In this document: positions 17,640-26,703 of the stretch, piece by piece
How positions within the stretch are numbered: the first letter of the stretch is position 1
How the letters are laid out: every line of letters starts with the position of its first letter
Source: Chloroflexota bacterium
GTDB lineage: Bacteria > Chloroflexota > Dehalococcoidia > Lucifugimonadales > Lucifugimonadaceae
DNA: 51,134 nt
Reading direction: 5' to 3'
NCBI GenBank assembly: GCA_018650185.1
Contig: JABIGL010000035.1
Span: 1-51,134 of the forward strand
Notes under the pieces: model-generated
Seen by the model: only the letters and a program-made list of their open reading frames with translations
The model's database searches: none
Told to the model about the DNA's origin: nothing
Translations under genes and position numbers: made by a program

Positions 17640-17702
17640 TCTCGTCCGGGCGGCGTTGACGGTTTGACCGTCAGAGATTTTGCTGCCGCCACTGAAACAA
17701 GT

Positions 17703-17736
17703 AGGCCCGCAGCGGGAATTGTTCCGCTGCAGGCCT
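17703..17736 (-). terminator. Hairpin between binding-protein and permease genes
   Basis: Arms at 17703-17715 and 17724-17736 form a 13-bp stem on the minus-strand transcript (AGGCCTGCAGCGG pairing with CCGCTGCGGGCCT, one G-U pair) with an 8-nt loop, followed by ACTTGTTTCAG. The T-tract is weak, so partial termination or 3' end protection of the binding-protein message is likelier than a full stop. Confidence 0.6.
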
Positions 17737-17765
17737 GATTTACTTGCGAACTACACTACCGCTAA

Positions 17766-20075
17766 TTACGGAGTGCTGAGGCCGCCATCTGCGGTCCAGA
17801 TTTGCGGGCAGTCGAACGCTACGTCCGAACCCGAAACCCCGAACTCACAGACCGAGTAACCGGTGCCAAGAACGTCACCATTCGAGTCGAACGTGTGCGT
17901 CCCGCTGGCCCCGACGTAACTGTCTCCGGTCGCGTTCAGCGCATCCTGAAGGTCTCCACCCTGGCTAGAAACGATGGCCGCTGCCACGAACTTAATGGCG
18001 TCGTAGGTCTCGTGGGTGTAGATGGCTCCGTCTGAACCACCAGCGGCCGAGTAGGCGCTTTCGAAGTCAGCCTTGGCACTGGATTCTTCACCCTGTCTGG
18101 GCCTCGTTGCCACGACATTGTCTAGCGCTGAGACGTCTGTGAAGTCGTTCTGGAACGCTGAGTCAGAGATGCCGTCAGCGCCAAAGATGCTGCCGTCAAA
18201 TCCTTGCCCGATGAGGGCCTCCACGATGGCCGCTCCGTCCGTGCCGTAAGACATCAGTACAACGGAGTCACAACCGCCATCAACAACCGACTGTGCCAGC
18301 GTTGAGGCGTCGTACGAACCTTCTGTCGGGTCGTAACCGACCTGCGTGCACAGGTCACCGGCCCAATTGGAGGCGAAGTTATCGCCGAGACCGGCTCCAT
18401 AGTCGTTGGTCATCGCCAGAACCGCCGGGTTGCTCACGCCCGCTCCGGACAGAACATCCGTGAGCGCAACTGCCTGCTGCGCATCACTGGGAACGATTCG
18501 GAACAGGAGACCATCGTCATCGGCATTCGTGATGGCCGGTGATGTGCTGGCGTAGGACACCATCGGAATACCCGCTGGTGCGGTAACCGCGATAGCTCCA
18601 AGCGTTGCACCGGAGCAAGCGGCTCCGACGATTGCGGTCACACCTGCGTCCACCAGGGACTGTGCGGCGGTTGCCGCCTGGGTGCCGTCACATCCTGAGT
18701 CCACAGTAATCAGTTCAAACTGGAAACCGGGGTACGCTGCGTTTATCTCTTCCATCGCCACCGCACTGGCATCAGCGAAGCCCGGTGCGAACTGAGCGAT
18801 TGGCCCGGTCTCCGGGCTAAGAAGACCAATCTTGATGGTCGTGGTTTCGATGTCTGTGTCCGTTGCCAGACCACCGTCGGCGGTCCAGATCTGCGGGCAG
18901 CCAAAGGAAACGCTTGAACCCGATACCGAGAAGTCACAGACGGAGTAGCCGGTGCCAAGAACATCACCATTCACGTCAAAGGTGTGCGTTCCGCTGGCAC
19001 CAACGTAGCTCTTGCCCGTGGCGTTCAATGCAGCAACGAGATCGCCATCCGGGTCGGAAACGATCGCCGCAGCTACGAACTTGATGGCGTCGTATGTCTC
19101 GTGGGTGTAGATGGCTCCATCGGACCCACCGGCCGCTGCGTAGGCGGTTTCGAAGTCAGCCTTGGCGCTGGAATCTTCACCCTGACGAGGTCGTGTAGCC
19201 ACGACATTGTCGAGTGCTGAAACGTCTGTGAAGTCGTTCTGGAACGCTGAGTCAGAGATGCCGTCAGCGCCGAAGATGCTGCCGTCAAATCCTTGACTGA
19301 CCAGAGCTTCTACGATCGCCGCGCCGTCCGTGCCGTAAGACATTAGGACGACCGAGTCACAGCCACCGTCAACGACGGCCTGTGCAAGTGTCGACGCGTC
19401 GTACGAACCTTCCGTCGGGTCGTAACCGACCTGAGAACACAGGCTACCGTCCCAGTTGGATGCGAAGTTGTCGCCAAGACCTGCGCCGTAGTCGTTCGTC
19501 ATGGCCAGGACAGCTGGATTGCTGACACCGGCACTGGAAAGAACATCTGTGAGGGCGACGGCCTGTTGTGCATCACTGGGAACGATGCGGAACAGGTAAC
19601 CATCATCATCGGCGGTGGTTATCGCCGGAGAAGTGCTGGCGTAAGACACCATCGGGATGCCCGCAGGAGCTGTCACGGCGATGGCGCCGAGGGTGGCACC
19701 TGAACAGGCGGCTCCGACAATTACGGATACACCAGCGTCCACAAGGGACTGGGCGGCAGTCGCTGCCTGGGTGCCATCACAACCAGAGTCCACGGTAATC
19801 AACTCAAATTGGAAACCGGGATACTCGGCGTTTAGCTCTTCCATCGCAACAGAACTGGCGTCTGCAAATCCAGGTGCGAACTGTGCGATCGGACCCGTCT
19901 CAGGGCTGAGCAGTCCAATCTTGATGGTTCGATCTTCATCAACCGGTTCCGGGGTAGATGTCGCGGCGGGAGCCGCTGTGGGCGCAACCTCATCGTCATC
20001 ACTGCTACATGCAACCACTACCGAGAACGCCGCCAGGGCGATCAAGAGCAGGATTGCGTTTCTTGGAAGTCTCAT
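17766..20075 (-). CDS. Lipoprotein with two tandem LivJ-type substrate-binding domains
   Basis: This 769-residue protein has a lipoprotein signal (hydrophobic residues 7-22, lipobox VVAC, Cys23), an Ala/Pro/Thr spacer, then two full periplasmic-binding-protein type I domains of the branched-chain amino acid family. Residues 50-405 and 413-768 repeat with a period of 363 residues and differ at about 30 of 356 positions by eye (about 92% identity). Both start TIKIGLLSPETGPIAQFAPG and end CPQIWTADGG. Both keep all six cysteines, which suggests internal disulfides. A single-domain protein of about 400 residues is the family norm. It heads the transporter operon and is separated from the fused permease by a hairpin. 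The likely cargo is an amino acid or related small polar solute. Confidence 0.95.
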   Translation of the reverse strand: MRLPRNAILLLIALAAFSVVVACSSDDDEVAPTAAPAATSTPEPVDEDRTIKIGLLSPETGPIAQFAPGFADASSVAMEELNAEYPGFQFELITVDSGCDGTQAATAAQSLVDAGVSVIVGAACSGATLGAIAVTAPAGIPMVSYASTSPAITTADDDGYLFRIVPSDAQQAVALTDVLSSAGVSNPAVLAMTNDYGAGLGDNFASNWDGSLCSQVGYDPTEGSYDASTLAQAVVDGGCDSVVLMSYGTDGAAIVEALVSQGFDGSIFGADGISDSAFQNDFTDVSALDNVVATRPRQGEDSSAKADFETAYAAAGGSDGAIYTHETYDAIKFVAAAIVSDPDGDLVAALNATGKSYVGASGTHTFDVNGDVLGTGYSVCDFSVSGSSVSFGCPQIWTADGGLATDTDIETTTIKIGLLSPETGPIAQFAPGFADASAVAMEEINAAYPGFQFELITVDSGCDGTQAATAAQSLVDAGVTAIVGAACSGATLGAIAVTAPAGIPMVSYASTSPAITNADDDGLLFRIVPSDAQQAVALTDVLSGAGVSNPAVLAMTNDYGAGLGDNFASNWAGDLCTQVGYDPTEGSYDASTLAQSVVDGGCDSVVLMSYGTDGAAIVEALIGQGFDGSIFGADGISDSAFQNDFTDVSALDNVVATRPRQGEESSAKADFESAYSAAGGSDGAIYTHETYDAIKFVAAAIVSSQGGDLQDALNATGDSYVGASGTHTFDSNGDVLGTGYSVCEFGVSGSDVAFDCPQIWTADGGLSTP
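17772..18839 (-). repeat. Tandem coding repeat, copy 2 (second binding domain)
   Basis: This 1068-nt unit codes residues 413-768 of the lipoprotein and follows copy 1 with a 21-nt spacer (codons for residues 406-412). It differs from copy 1 at many synonymous positions. Confidence 0.93.
18861..19928 (-). repeat. Tandem coding repeat, copy 1 (first binding domain)
   Basis: This 1068-nt unit codes residues 50-405 of the lipoprotein. Long identical runs alternate with third-position changes against copy 2, which indicates a real, somewhat aged duplication rather than an assembly collapse or stutter. Confidence 0.93.
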
Positions 20076-20503
20076 ATTCGATTAACCCGTCCTTGACCGA
20101 AATTGTCCGGTTGCCCCGTGCGTGGGCCTGATCATCAGCCTGATTCGTTCGTGGCCAACAACCATTCCTCTGAGAGGAAAGCGGATACACCTTACACACT
20201 ATTGATATGAAGGCCATGGCTTACTGTGTGAAGAAACCGTGAAGAGGGGTAACACGACAAGAATCTCGGTTCGACTCCGGCGCTAAGAAGTCACCGGGCT
20301 TGGGGTCGTACCTGACCGATAACGGGCTCATGAAATTCTGAAGGTCCAGTGAAGGGGCATCTCCTCCCCCGTGATGGGGGACGACCATACGCTGCGCTGC
20401 ACAGGGTGGCGTGTGGGAACGAACCGTGTTCGTATACAATCCCGCACACCCAATCAACTGCATCAAGTGCCTTACTGCAGGCACCGCACAACGGGGGTTT
20501 TCG
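20076..20503. other. 428-nt intergenic region between divergent operons
   Basis: This spacer separates the leftward transporter operon from the rightward DUF1800 operon. It contains a small GC hairpin at 20365-20381 (TCCCCC, loop GTGAT, GGGGGA) without a T-run. No confident promoter, small gene or RNA was found. A short T-arm-like string near 20272 is not part of a tRNA. Confidence 0.5.
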
Positions 20504-21904
20504 GTGACTACTGTGTCGAATCGACGATCGACAGATATCGAACAGATGGCTCAACTGCTACGAAGAGCAGGTTTCGGGGCGACGCGAGATCAGATCGACA
20601 ATTACCTGGAACAGGGGTACGAGGAAACCGTAGAAGAGCTCCTCCATCCTGTTCACGGGGATCCAGAAGACCAGGACTTCGTTGACCGTTACTTTGTGGC
20701 GTCGGTGGAAGCGAGAACTGCCAACCACGCCGACCCACAATGGGCGTGGCGTTTGGCGACGAATCCGAACCCACTTGAGGAAAAGATAGCGCTTTTCTGG
20801 CACGGATTGATGGCGGTCGGTGGAGTGAAGTTAGACCACGGACTTGAGATGCTCACCGAGATCGATCTGTTCCGACGGTTTGGCCTGGGTCGGTTCGAAG
20901 ACCTGCTTCTAGAGATCTCACGGAACCCGGGGATGATGTACTGGCTGGACAATCAGAACAGCCACATCGGCGCACCTAACGAGAACTACGGGCGTGAGTT
21001 GCTGGAATTGTTCTCCATGGGCATCGACGAACAGGGTGAAGGCGCGTATTCAGAAGAAGACGTGAAGACCGCCGCCCGAGCTTTCACAGGATGGGCGTCT
21101 GCTGTGACTCCACCGCCGTTCTTCCTGGGCCCGTTCCCGATGGAGTTCCGGTTCGACCCGGATGACCATGACAACTCGGAGAAGACGTTCCTGGGCCAGA
21201 CGGGCAACTGGAATGGCGATGACATCGTCCGAATTATCTGCGAACAGCGAGCCACCGCCCGATTTGTGGCGCTGCGACTTTATGACTTCTTCGTATCGGA
21301 CACTCCCAACGATGAGGAGATAGAGCGCCTGGCCGACGTGTTTGAGGCGAATGACGGCGAAATACGGGCCGTACTTCGGGACATCTTCAACTCTGACCAT
21401 TTCAAATCCGAAGATGTTCGCTTCAAAAAGATAAAAAGCCCCTCGGACCTGGTTTTCGGGACTTCTCGGCTGGTCGATCGGTTTGAGCTACCGGAGCTCG
21501 ATTCCGGAACATTGGCGAATAACACGTTGTTCATGGGCCAGCATTTGCTGAATCCTCCGAGTGTGGAGGGTTGGCATGAGGGTGAAGAATGGGTGGACAG
21601 TGGTGCGTTGATTGAGCGGATCAACTTCGCATCATCCGAGGTCTCACGCGTTGACGGGCGCGGAGTTCAGCGGATGCTGGCCCGCGTACGAGACGCGGGC
21701 GATGAGTTGGACGGAACCGAGCTCGTCGAGGCATGCCTGGATGCGTTGGGGGCTATCGACGTATCCACCCGGACCAAGTTGATACTGATCGAACATGCGG
21801 AAGGGTATGGCGTCCCCTGGGAGGCTGCCGCCCCGGATGCGACCGATCGCACGATTGAGATGTTCCAGTTGATTGTCTCAATGCCGGACTACCAGTACTG
21901 CTAA
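20504..21904 (+). CDS. DUF1800 family protein
   Basis: This protein of about 466 residues shows DUF1800 signatures: AQLLRRAGFGATRDQID near the start, ENYGRELLELFSMG, AARAFTGW in the middle, and HLLNPPSVEGWHEGEEWVD toward the end. GTG at 20504 is preferred: it has a GGGGG ribosome site at suitable spacing, and the 31 upstream in-frame codons are not family-like. DUF1800 genes are usually followed by a DUF1501 gene, as here (31 nt apart). They are thought to be exported surface or periplasmic proteins, but no signal peptide is visible here. The biochemical function of the family is unknown. Confidence 0.9.
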   Translation: MTTVSNRRSTDIEQMAQLLRRAGFGATRDQIDNYLEQGYEETVEELLHPVHGDPEDQDFVDRYFVASVEARTANHADPQWAWRLATNPNPLEEKIALFWHGLMAVGGVKLDHGLEMLTEIDLFRRFGLGRFEDLLLEISRNPGMMYWLDNQNSHIGAPNENYGRELLELFSMGIDEQGEGAYSEEDVKTAARAFTGWASAVTPPPFFLGPFPMEFRFDPDDHDNSEKTFLGQTGNWNGDDIVRIICEQRATARFVALRLYDFFVSDTPNDEEIERLADVFEANDGEIRAVLRDIFNSDHFKSEDVRFKKIKSPSDLVFGTSRLVDRFELPELDSGTLANNTLFMGQHLLNPPSVEGWHEGEEWVDSGALIERINFASSEVSRVDGRGVQRMLARVRDAGDELDGTELVEACLDALGAIDVSTRTKLILIEHAEGYGVPWEAAAPDATDRTIEMFQLIVSMPDYQYC

Positions 21905-21935
21905 CCCAATACTGCTGATAAGGGAGGATATCTAC

Positions 21936-23075
21936 ATGGCGGGTAACGGTCCCGGCGGCAAAAATCTGGTCGTGGTCCAGCTTTCGGGCGGGAACGATTA
22001 TCTCAACACGGTCGTTCCATACCAGGACGGCTTGTACTACGACTATCGGCCCAATATGGGCCTCAAGGGCGAGTCGGTCATCCCGCTAGATGATCGCGTC
22101 GGCTTCAACTCGCACATGGCGCCGATCAAGAGGATGTACGACAGCGGCATGGTTGCCGTGTTCATGGGCATCGGCTATCCGGAGCCCAACAGGTCGCACT
22201 TTCGGTCGATGGATATCTGGCACACGGCCGAGCCGTTTACCAGTTCCGCAGAGGGCTGGCTGGGCAAAGTCACGAAGGCACTGGACCCCGAGGGTAAAAA
22301 TCCCGTCACTGCGGTCAACTTCGGACGCGGGTTGCCGCGGGCTCTTGCCTACCCGGGCGTATCGGTTGCTTCCGTTGGGGCCCTGGAGTCGTACGGCCTG
22401 TACACCGGACTTGCGGGAGCAAAAAACAGGGACGCCCTGCTCGATACGGTAAGCCGCGTTTATCAGCCGATGTCTGAGGACGGGATTCCGTCCCTGCGAA
22501 TCCTTCAGACCGGCCGAGGCGCGCTGGATGGTGCGGATCTATTACGGCAGGCACCGAGCCACCACAACTCGAACGTGGAGTACCCGGAGGACAACCCGAT
22601 TGCTCAGAGCCTCAAGGGCGTGGCGCAGGTCACCTCCGCTCACCTGGGCACGCGGGTCTTCTACACGGCGCACGGAAGTTTTGACACGCACACCAATGAG
22701 CTTGTGAACCACAGTCTGCTCTGGGACCAACTCTCGGAGGCGGTCGAGTGCTTCTGGTCGGATATGGAAGAGCAGGGCACCGCTGATGACACGGTGATGT
22801 GGATATTCAGCGAGTTTGGACGAAGGGTGGCCGACAACGGCACCGGAACTGACCACGGCTCAGGCGGTAGCGCCTTCTTGATCGGTCCATCGGTAAAGGG
22901 CGGTCTGTACGGCGATTACCCGAACCTAGATCCGGGCTCGCAATTAGATGGGGACATCCGCTTCAACACCGACTACCGAGACGTCTACGCGACGATTCTC
23001 GAAAGCTTCATGGAACTGGAGTCTGAATCCATATTGAACAGTCGGTTTGGCCGACTTGATCTGGCAGCGGTGTAG
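21936..23075 (+). CDS. DUF1501 family protein (sulfatase-like fold)
   Basis: This 379-residue protein carries DUF1501 marks: LVVVQLSGGNDYLNTVVPY at the start, FSEFGRR, GTGTDHGSGGSAFLIG and GGLYGDYP near the end. ATG at 21936 has a GGAGG ribosome site; a longer frame would overlap the DUF1800 gene. Relatives usually have a twin-arginine signal and an alkaline-phosphatase/sulfatase-like fold; this copy begins directly at the domain with no Tat signal. It is the second gene of the DUF1800-DUF1501-NHL unit. Confidence 0.9.
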   Translation: MAGNGPGGKNLVVVQLSGGNDYLNTVVPYQDGLYYDYRPNMGLKGESVIPLDDRVGFNSHMAPIKRMYDSGMVAVFMGIGYPEPNRSHFRSMDIWHTAEPFTSSAEGWLGKVTKALDPEGKNPVTAVNFGRGLPRALAYPGVSVASVGALESYGLYTGLAGAKNRDALLDTVSRVYQPMSEDGIPSLRILQTGRGALDGADLLRQAPSHHNSNVEYPEDNPIAQSLKGVAQVTSAHLGTRVFYTAHGSFDTHTNELVNHSLLWDQLSEAVECFWSDMEEQGTADDTVMWIFSEFGRRVADNGTGTDHGSGGSAFLIGPSVKGGLYGDYPNLDPGSQLDGDIRFNTDYRDVYATILESFMELESESILNSRFGRLDLAAV

Positions 23076-23087
23076 GAAAGCTTTCTA

Positions 23088-24062
23088 ATGTCACTTGAGA
23101 ACTTCTCCTATCACGACACCATCGGCATAGCGTCATTCCTGGGCCGCGGATTCATGAACCCGGTCGATCTGCGGTTCGACAGCACCGGAATGCTGTTCGT
23201 ACTCAGTAGATCAAATGCGGGCAACAAGAACGTCCGGGTAAGCGCCGTGACTCTCGACTCAGAGTTTCAGTTCGAGTTCGCCAACTGGGGTACGGAGCCG
23301 GGCCAGACCACCCTCCCCACCGCTCTTGCGTTCGACAGCAAGGATCGCCTCTACGTCTCGGATGAACACATGCACAACGTCTCTGTGTTCGATCGTGAAG
23401 GTAACTTCATCAAAAGATGGGGCGAGTTTGGATCTGAGCCTGGTCAATTAAACCGACCATCAGGATTGGCTGTCGACTCCGACGACAACATCCTGGTGAT
23501 GGACCACGTGAACGCCCGGATCCAGAAGATGACGCCGGAGGGTCAGTACCTCTCGTCTTTCGGATCGGTAGGTAGTGGGCCGGGTGAGTTCAACTTCGCA
23601 TGGGGCATCTCGGTCGATACCGGTGGAGACATCTGGGTTGCTGACTGGAGAAACGACCGCGTTCAAAGGTTCACGGCCGACGGAGAGTTCGTTTCGACGT
23701 TCGGCACAAGTGGTTCCGGCGAGGGTGAATTAGACCGACCCTCGGGCGTGCACGTGGATGATCGCGGGCAGGTTTATGTAGCGGATTGGCGAAACGATCG
23801 AGTGCAGGTGTTCGACAATGGCGGCGAGCATACGGAGACGCTCAACGGCGACGCGACATTGTCCAAGTGGTGCCAGGAGTTCATAGACGTGAACCCTGAA
23901 CAAGCGGGCTGGCGGGAGAACGCCGGTCTGTTTGAGGAAGAAAAGCGTTTCTGGCGTCCGTCAGCAATCGAGACCAATCCAGAGGGCCTCGTTCTCATCG
24001 CAGACGCCTGCCGACACCGTATCCAGATCTACAGCAAGGTAACCGAACCCGCGCTCGTCTGA
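23088..24062 (+). CDS. NHL-repeat beta-propeller protein
   Basis: This 324-residue protein is built from NHL repeats, each with a pattern like RPSGLAVDSDDNILVMDH...RIQKM or RPSGVHVDDRGQVYVADWRNDRVQVF. Two blades share the exact string VADWRNDRVQ. About six blades fit the length. No signal peptide or enzyme motif (for example peptidylglycine lyase) is seen. A ribosome site AGGAAAG lies ahead of the ATG, only 12 nt after the DUF1501 stop, so it is the third gene of that operon. Probable role: ligand- or protein-binding scaffold. Confidence 0.88.
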   Translation: MSLENFSYHDTIGIASFLGRGFMNPVDLRFDSTGMLFVLSRSNAGNKNVRVSAVTLDSEFQFEFANWGTEPGQTTLPTALAFDSKDRLYVSDEHMHNVSVFDREGNFIKRWGEFGSEPGQLNRPSGLAVDSDDNILVMDHVNARIQKMTPEGQYLSSFGSVGSGPGEFNFAWGISVDTGGDIWVADWRNDRVQRFTADGEFVSTFGTSGSGEGELDRPSGVHVDDRGQVYVADWRNDRVQVFDNGGEHTETLNGDATLSKWCQEFIDVNPEQAGWRENAGLFEEEKRFWRPSAIETNPEGLVLIADACRHRIQIYSKVTEPALV

Positions 24063-24175
24063 ACTGTTGATCTGGCGGATTGTCGTCGGGGTCCGCTTGG
24101 AACGACTTATTCAGTGGTTTAAGAGAATCGACGGCCGAGAAGTGTTCAACAAGTAGGACCAAAACCGATTGTTCT

Positions 24176-24189
24176 GGCGAGATCTCGCC
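24176..24189. promoter_or_regulatory. 14-bp perfect palindrome upstream of the sensor kinase
   Basis: GGCGAGATCTCGCC is a perfect dyad in the 292-nt spacer 24063-24354. A smaller hairpin TCCTC-AAT-GAGGA follows near 24243-24255. Neither has a T-run. The palindrome is operator-like and lies about 165 nt before the GTG of the kinase. No other feature is seen in this spacer. Confidence 0.35.
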
Positions 24190-24354
24190 ATCTGCTGTCG
24201 AGACAGCGCCACTTGATAATCTATATCGTTTGGAATTGGCCTCCTCAATGAGGAAGGTGACTGGCAACCAATAGCCCGTGCCGGCACGGATGTATCGAGT
24301 TACTCCGAATCATAGGCTTGCACCTCCGTTCCACTTTCTGGGGAGGAGTGTTCG

Positions 24355-26703
24355 GTGATCCGAAAAAGCCAGCGAATCAAGAATTCTCGAACCGGCGGCG
24401 TTAGTGAAACGGAAATTTCGCAGCGTCCGGAATCCGGTCCGCTCTTCAGCGCCATTGACCAGAATCCTGCAGCGGCGATCGTTTACGGAATCGCCGATGT
24501 AAAAATTTTGCACGCCAACTCTCATGCAGAGTCTCTTCTTGGAGTGCGCAATGGTGAACTTGTTGGTCGTCCTGTCACGAAATTTTTCACACGATCTGAC
24601 CGCCCCGAGTCGATCGCAAGTGAGTTGCAGGCGTCAAGATCGATTGTTGATCGAATTACGCCGTGCAACGTCCGGGATAGTAATGTCACGTGGCTGAACT
24701 GCTCGCACAAGTTGGTCACGTGTGACGGCGTCGAGGCGATTTATACCGTCCTCACAGACGTGACCGACATAAAGCTTGCAGAGGCAGAAGCTGCAGCTGC
24801 GTCTCTTGAGGCCACGGCATTTACTGAAATCAGTTCACTGCTGGCAAAGCGCCGTCCGGGAGAAGCTGTATTCGACGCAGTGGCCAATGTCATCAACACG
24901 CTGATTCCGTTTGACCGAGTTGGTATAGCACTCCTCGACCCTAGCGAGGCGACGTTTCGGTTGGTTTTTGTACGTGGAACCGACATCGAAGGTCGAGCGC
25001 AGGGGACTGTCCATTCGGTCGACGACAGCTTGAATTCCTACGTAACGAACCAGCGCAGGGGATTAATTCTTGAAGTTGGAAAATCGGAATCGCTGTTGGA
25101 ACGGTTCCCTTCTCTGAAGACCAACGTAGATGCCGGTCTGAAATCATTTCTGACGGCACCGATGGTCGCCGACGATAAGATTGTTGGCACGATCAGCCTA
25201 CGATCAACGTGTTTTGACGCGTACTCCGACCGCCATTTATTACTTCTGGAGCGTGTGGCGTCTTTGTTGGCACCTGCTTTAGAGCAGGCCCGTTTGTACT
25301 CAGATCTCGAAGTTGAGGCGCAAGAACGCCAGATAATCGCGGAAATTGGGCGGGTCATAAGTTCTTCTCCTGACGTTGGTAGCGTCTACGCCCGCTTTAC
25401 AGATCTCGCCCGTCAGATTATTCCCGCAGATCGTGTGGCGATCACATCTGTCGATGAGGAGACGAATCAATTCGTGATCCTGCACTACGTAGGGATGGAT
25501 ACTCCTGATCGTCAGGAAGGTCAGGCCGTTCCGCTTGACGGCTCACTGGTTCAGGAGGTGGCTCGATCTCGGCGACCCGTCCTCCTCCGTGCAATTGATC
25601 GTGATCAAATGGCCCGTGACTATTCGACGCTTTTGCCGCTTTACGATGCCGGACTCAGATCTTTTTTATCGATACCCCTACTGGTGTCCGACCGCCCTAC
25701 GGGATCGATCCACTTTTTTTCAAAAAACGAGGATGAGTTCGACCGTCATCATGTGCTGCTTGCCGAATCAGTGGCCAGTCAGATCGCTGGCGTAATTGCA
25801 ACGGCGCAGTTGAGACAGGCAGAGCAGCAGGCCGCGCTGGAAAACGCCTCGATTGCGGATATCGGTCGGATAATCAGCTCATCGTTGGACACACGTGACA
25901 TTTTCGAGGCGTTTGCCGAACGAGTAGCCGAGATATTGCCCTGCGACCGACTTGTGATTACAACTCTGGATCTCGAACTCGGAGTTGCGACCGACAACTA
26001 CGTATCCGGTGTAGAGGTCCCCGGGTGGGTCGTGGGGACAGAGCACCCCATAGCTGGATCACAGTTCGAAGAAGTTATTCTGAACCGACAAACCAGCGTT
26101 TCGAAGGATCTTCCTGAGCGGGCTGACACTGATGGGTCGGTGGAACCCTTGACGCAGTCAGGACTCCGGGGATCGATCATGGTCCCACTATTTTCCAATG
26201 GAGAGGTTCTGGGAACTCTCAATCTGAAAAGTAAATATCCGGACATTTATACAAAACAGCGGGTCCAGTTAGCAGAACGTATTGCAAATCAGATCGCCGG
26301 AGCGATCGCCAATTCCAACCTGTACACCGATGTTCAAAAGGCGGCCGACGAACGCCGTGCTCTCGCCAAAATCGGATTGGCCGCTACACGAAATCTCAAC
26401 ATACGTGGCGTGTACGAGCGGATGGCGAAATCCGTCAACGAGATTGTTCCATACGACAGGATTTCGATAACTCTCTTCGACGATGATGGCGAGACGCTCA
26501 GGGTGGCATACACAGGTGGAGCCGAGTTGGGCGACTACATGGAAGGGGGGCAAGTTGCACCGGCATTGGGAGATCCACATCGGGACGACGAGTGGAAATT
26601 TGAGAGTGGTTTAGCAATAGGTACTAATCCAGATCACCGACTGAGTGCCATTGTCCACGCGCCGTTAGGGAGCCGAAATCGCCATCTCGGCTACGTCAGT
26701 TGA
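24355..26703 (+). CDS. PAS/multi-GAF sensor, N-terminal part of a split histidine kinase
   Basis: This 782-residue product starts at GTG with GGAGGAG 8 nt upstream. A PAS domain (about 27-142) is followed by three whole GAF domains (about 155-312, 325-485, 497-655), each with the recurring LPF/C-DR...LRSxLTxPLxxxxxxxGxxxL pattern. The fourth GAF (from about 668) stops after SRNRHLGYVS, before its last strand and helix. Those missing parts appear in the next frame as LRSNTPNAYDEHSVELL. A single added base near 26699 would join both frames into one kinase of about 1111 residues. Either the gene is frameshifted, the base is an assembly error, or the TTGA overlap lets two chains be made. No membrane segments are seen, so the sensor is cytoplasmic. 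Confidence 0.85.
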   Translation: MIRKSQRIKNSRTGGVSETEISQRPESGPLFSAIDQNPAAAIVYGIADVKILHANSHAESLLGVRNGELVGRPVTKFFTRSDRPESIASELQASRSIVDRITPCNVRDSNVTWLNCSHKLVTCDGVEAIYTVLTDVTDIKLAEAEAAAASLEATAFTEISSLLAKRRPGEAVFDAVANVINTLIPFDRVGIALLDPSEATFRLVFVRGTDIEGRAQGTVHSVDDSLNSYVTNQRRGLILEVGKSESLLERFPSLKTNVDAGLKSFLTAPMVADDKIVGTISLRSTCFDAYSDRHLLLLERVASLLAPALEQARLYSDLEVEAQERQIIAEIGRVISSSPDVGSVYARFTDLARQIIPADRVAITSVDEETNQFVILHYVGMDTPDRQEGQAVPLDGSLVQEVARSRRPVLLRAIDRDQMARDYSTLLPLYDAGLRSFLSIPLLVSDRPTGSIHFFSKNEDEFDRHHVLLAESVASQIAGVIATAQLRQAEQQAALENASIADIGRIISSSLDTRDIFEAFAERVAEILPCDRLVITTLDLELGVATDNYVSGVEVPGWVVGTEHPIAGSQFEEVILNRQTSVSKDLPERADTDGSVEPLTQSGLRGSIMVPLFSNGEVLGTLNLKSKYPDIYTKQRVQLAERIANQIAGAIANSNLYTDVQKAADERRALAKIGLAATRNLNIRGVYERMAKSVNEIVPYDRISITLFDDDGETLRVAYTGGAELGDYMEGGQVAPALGDPHRDDEWKFESGLAIGTNPDHRLSAIVHAPLGSRNRHLGYVS

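Noticed and set aside
17766-20075. Binding-protein duplication as an assembly artefact.
   Set aside because: Copies differ at many synonymous sites and about 30 residues, which an assembly stutter would not create.
20272-20286. T-arm-like string GGTTCGACTCC suggesting a second tRNA.
   Set aside because: No matching acceptor, D or anticodon arms can be built around it; likely chance.
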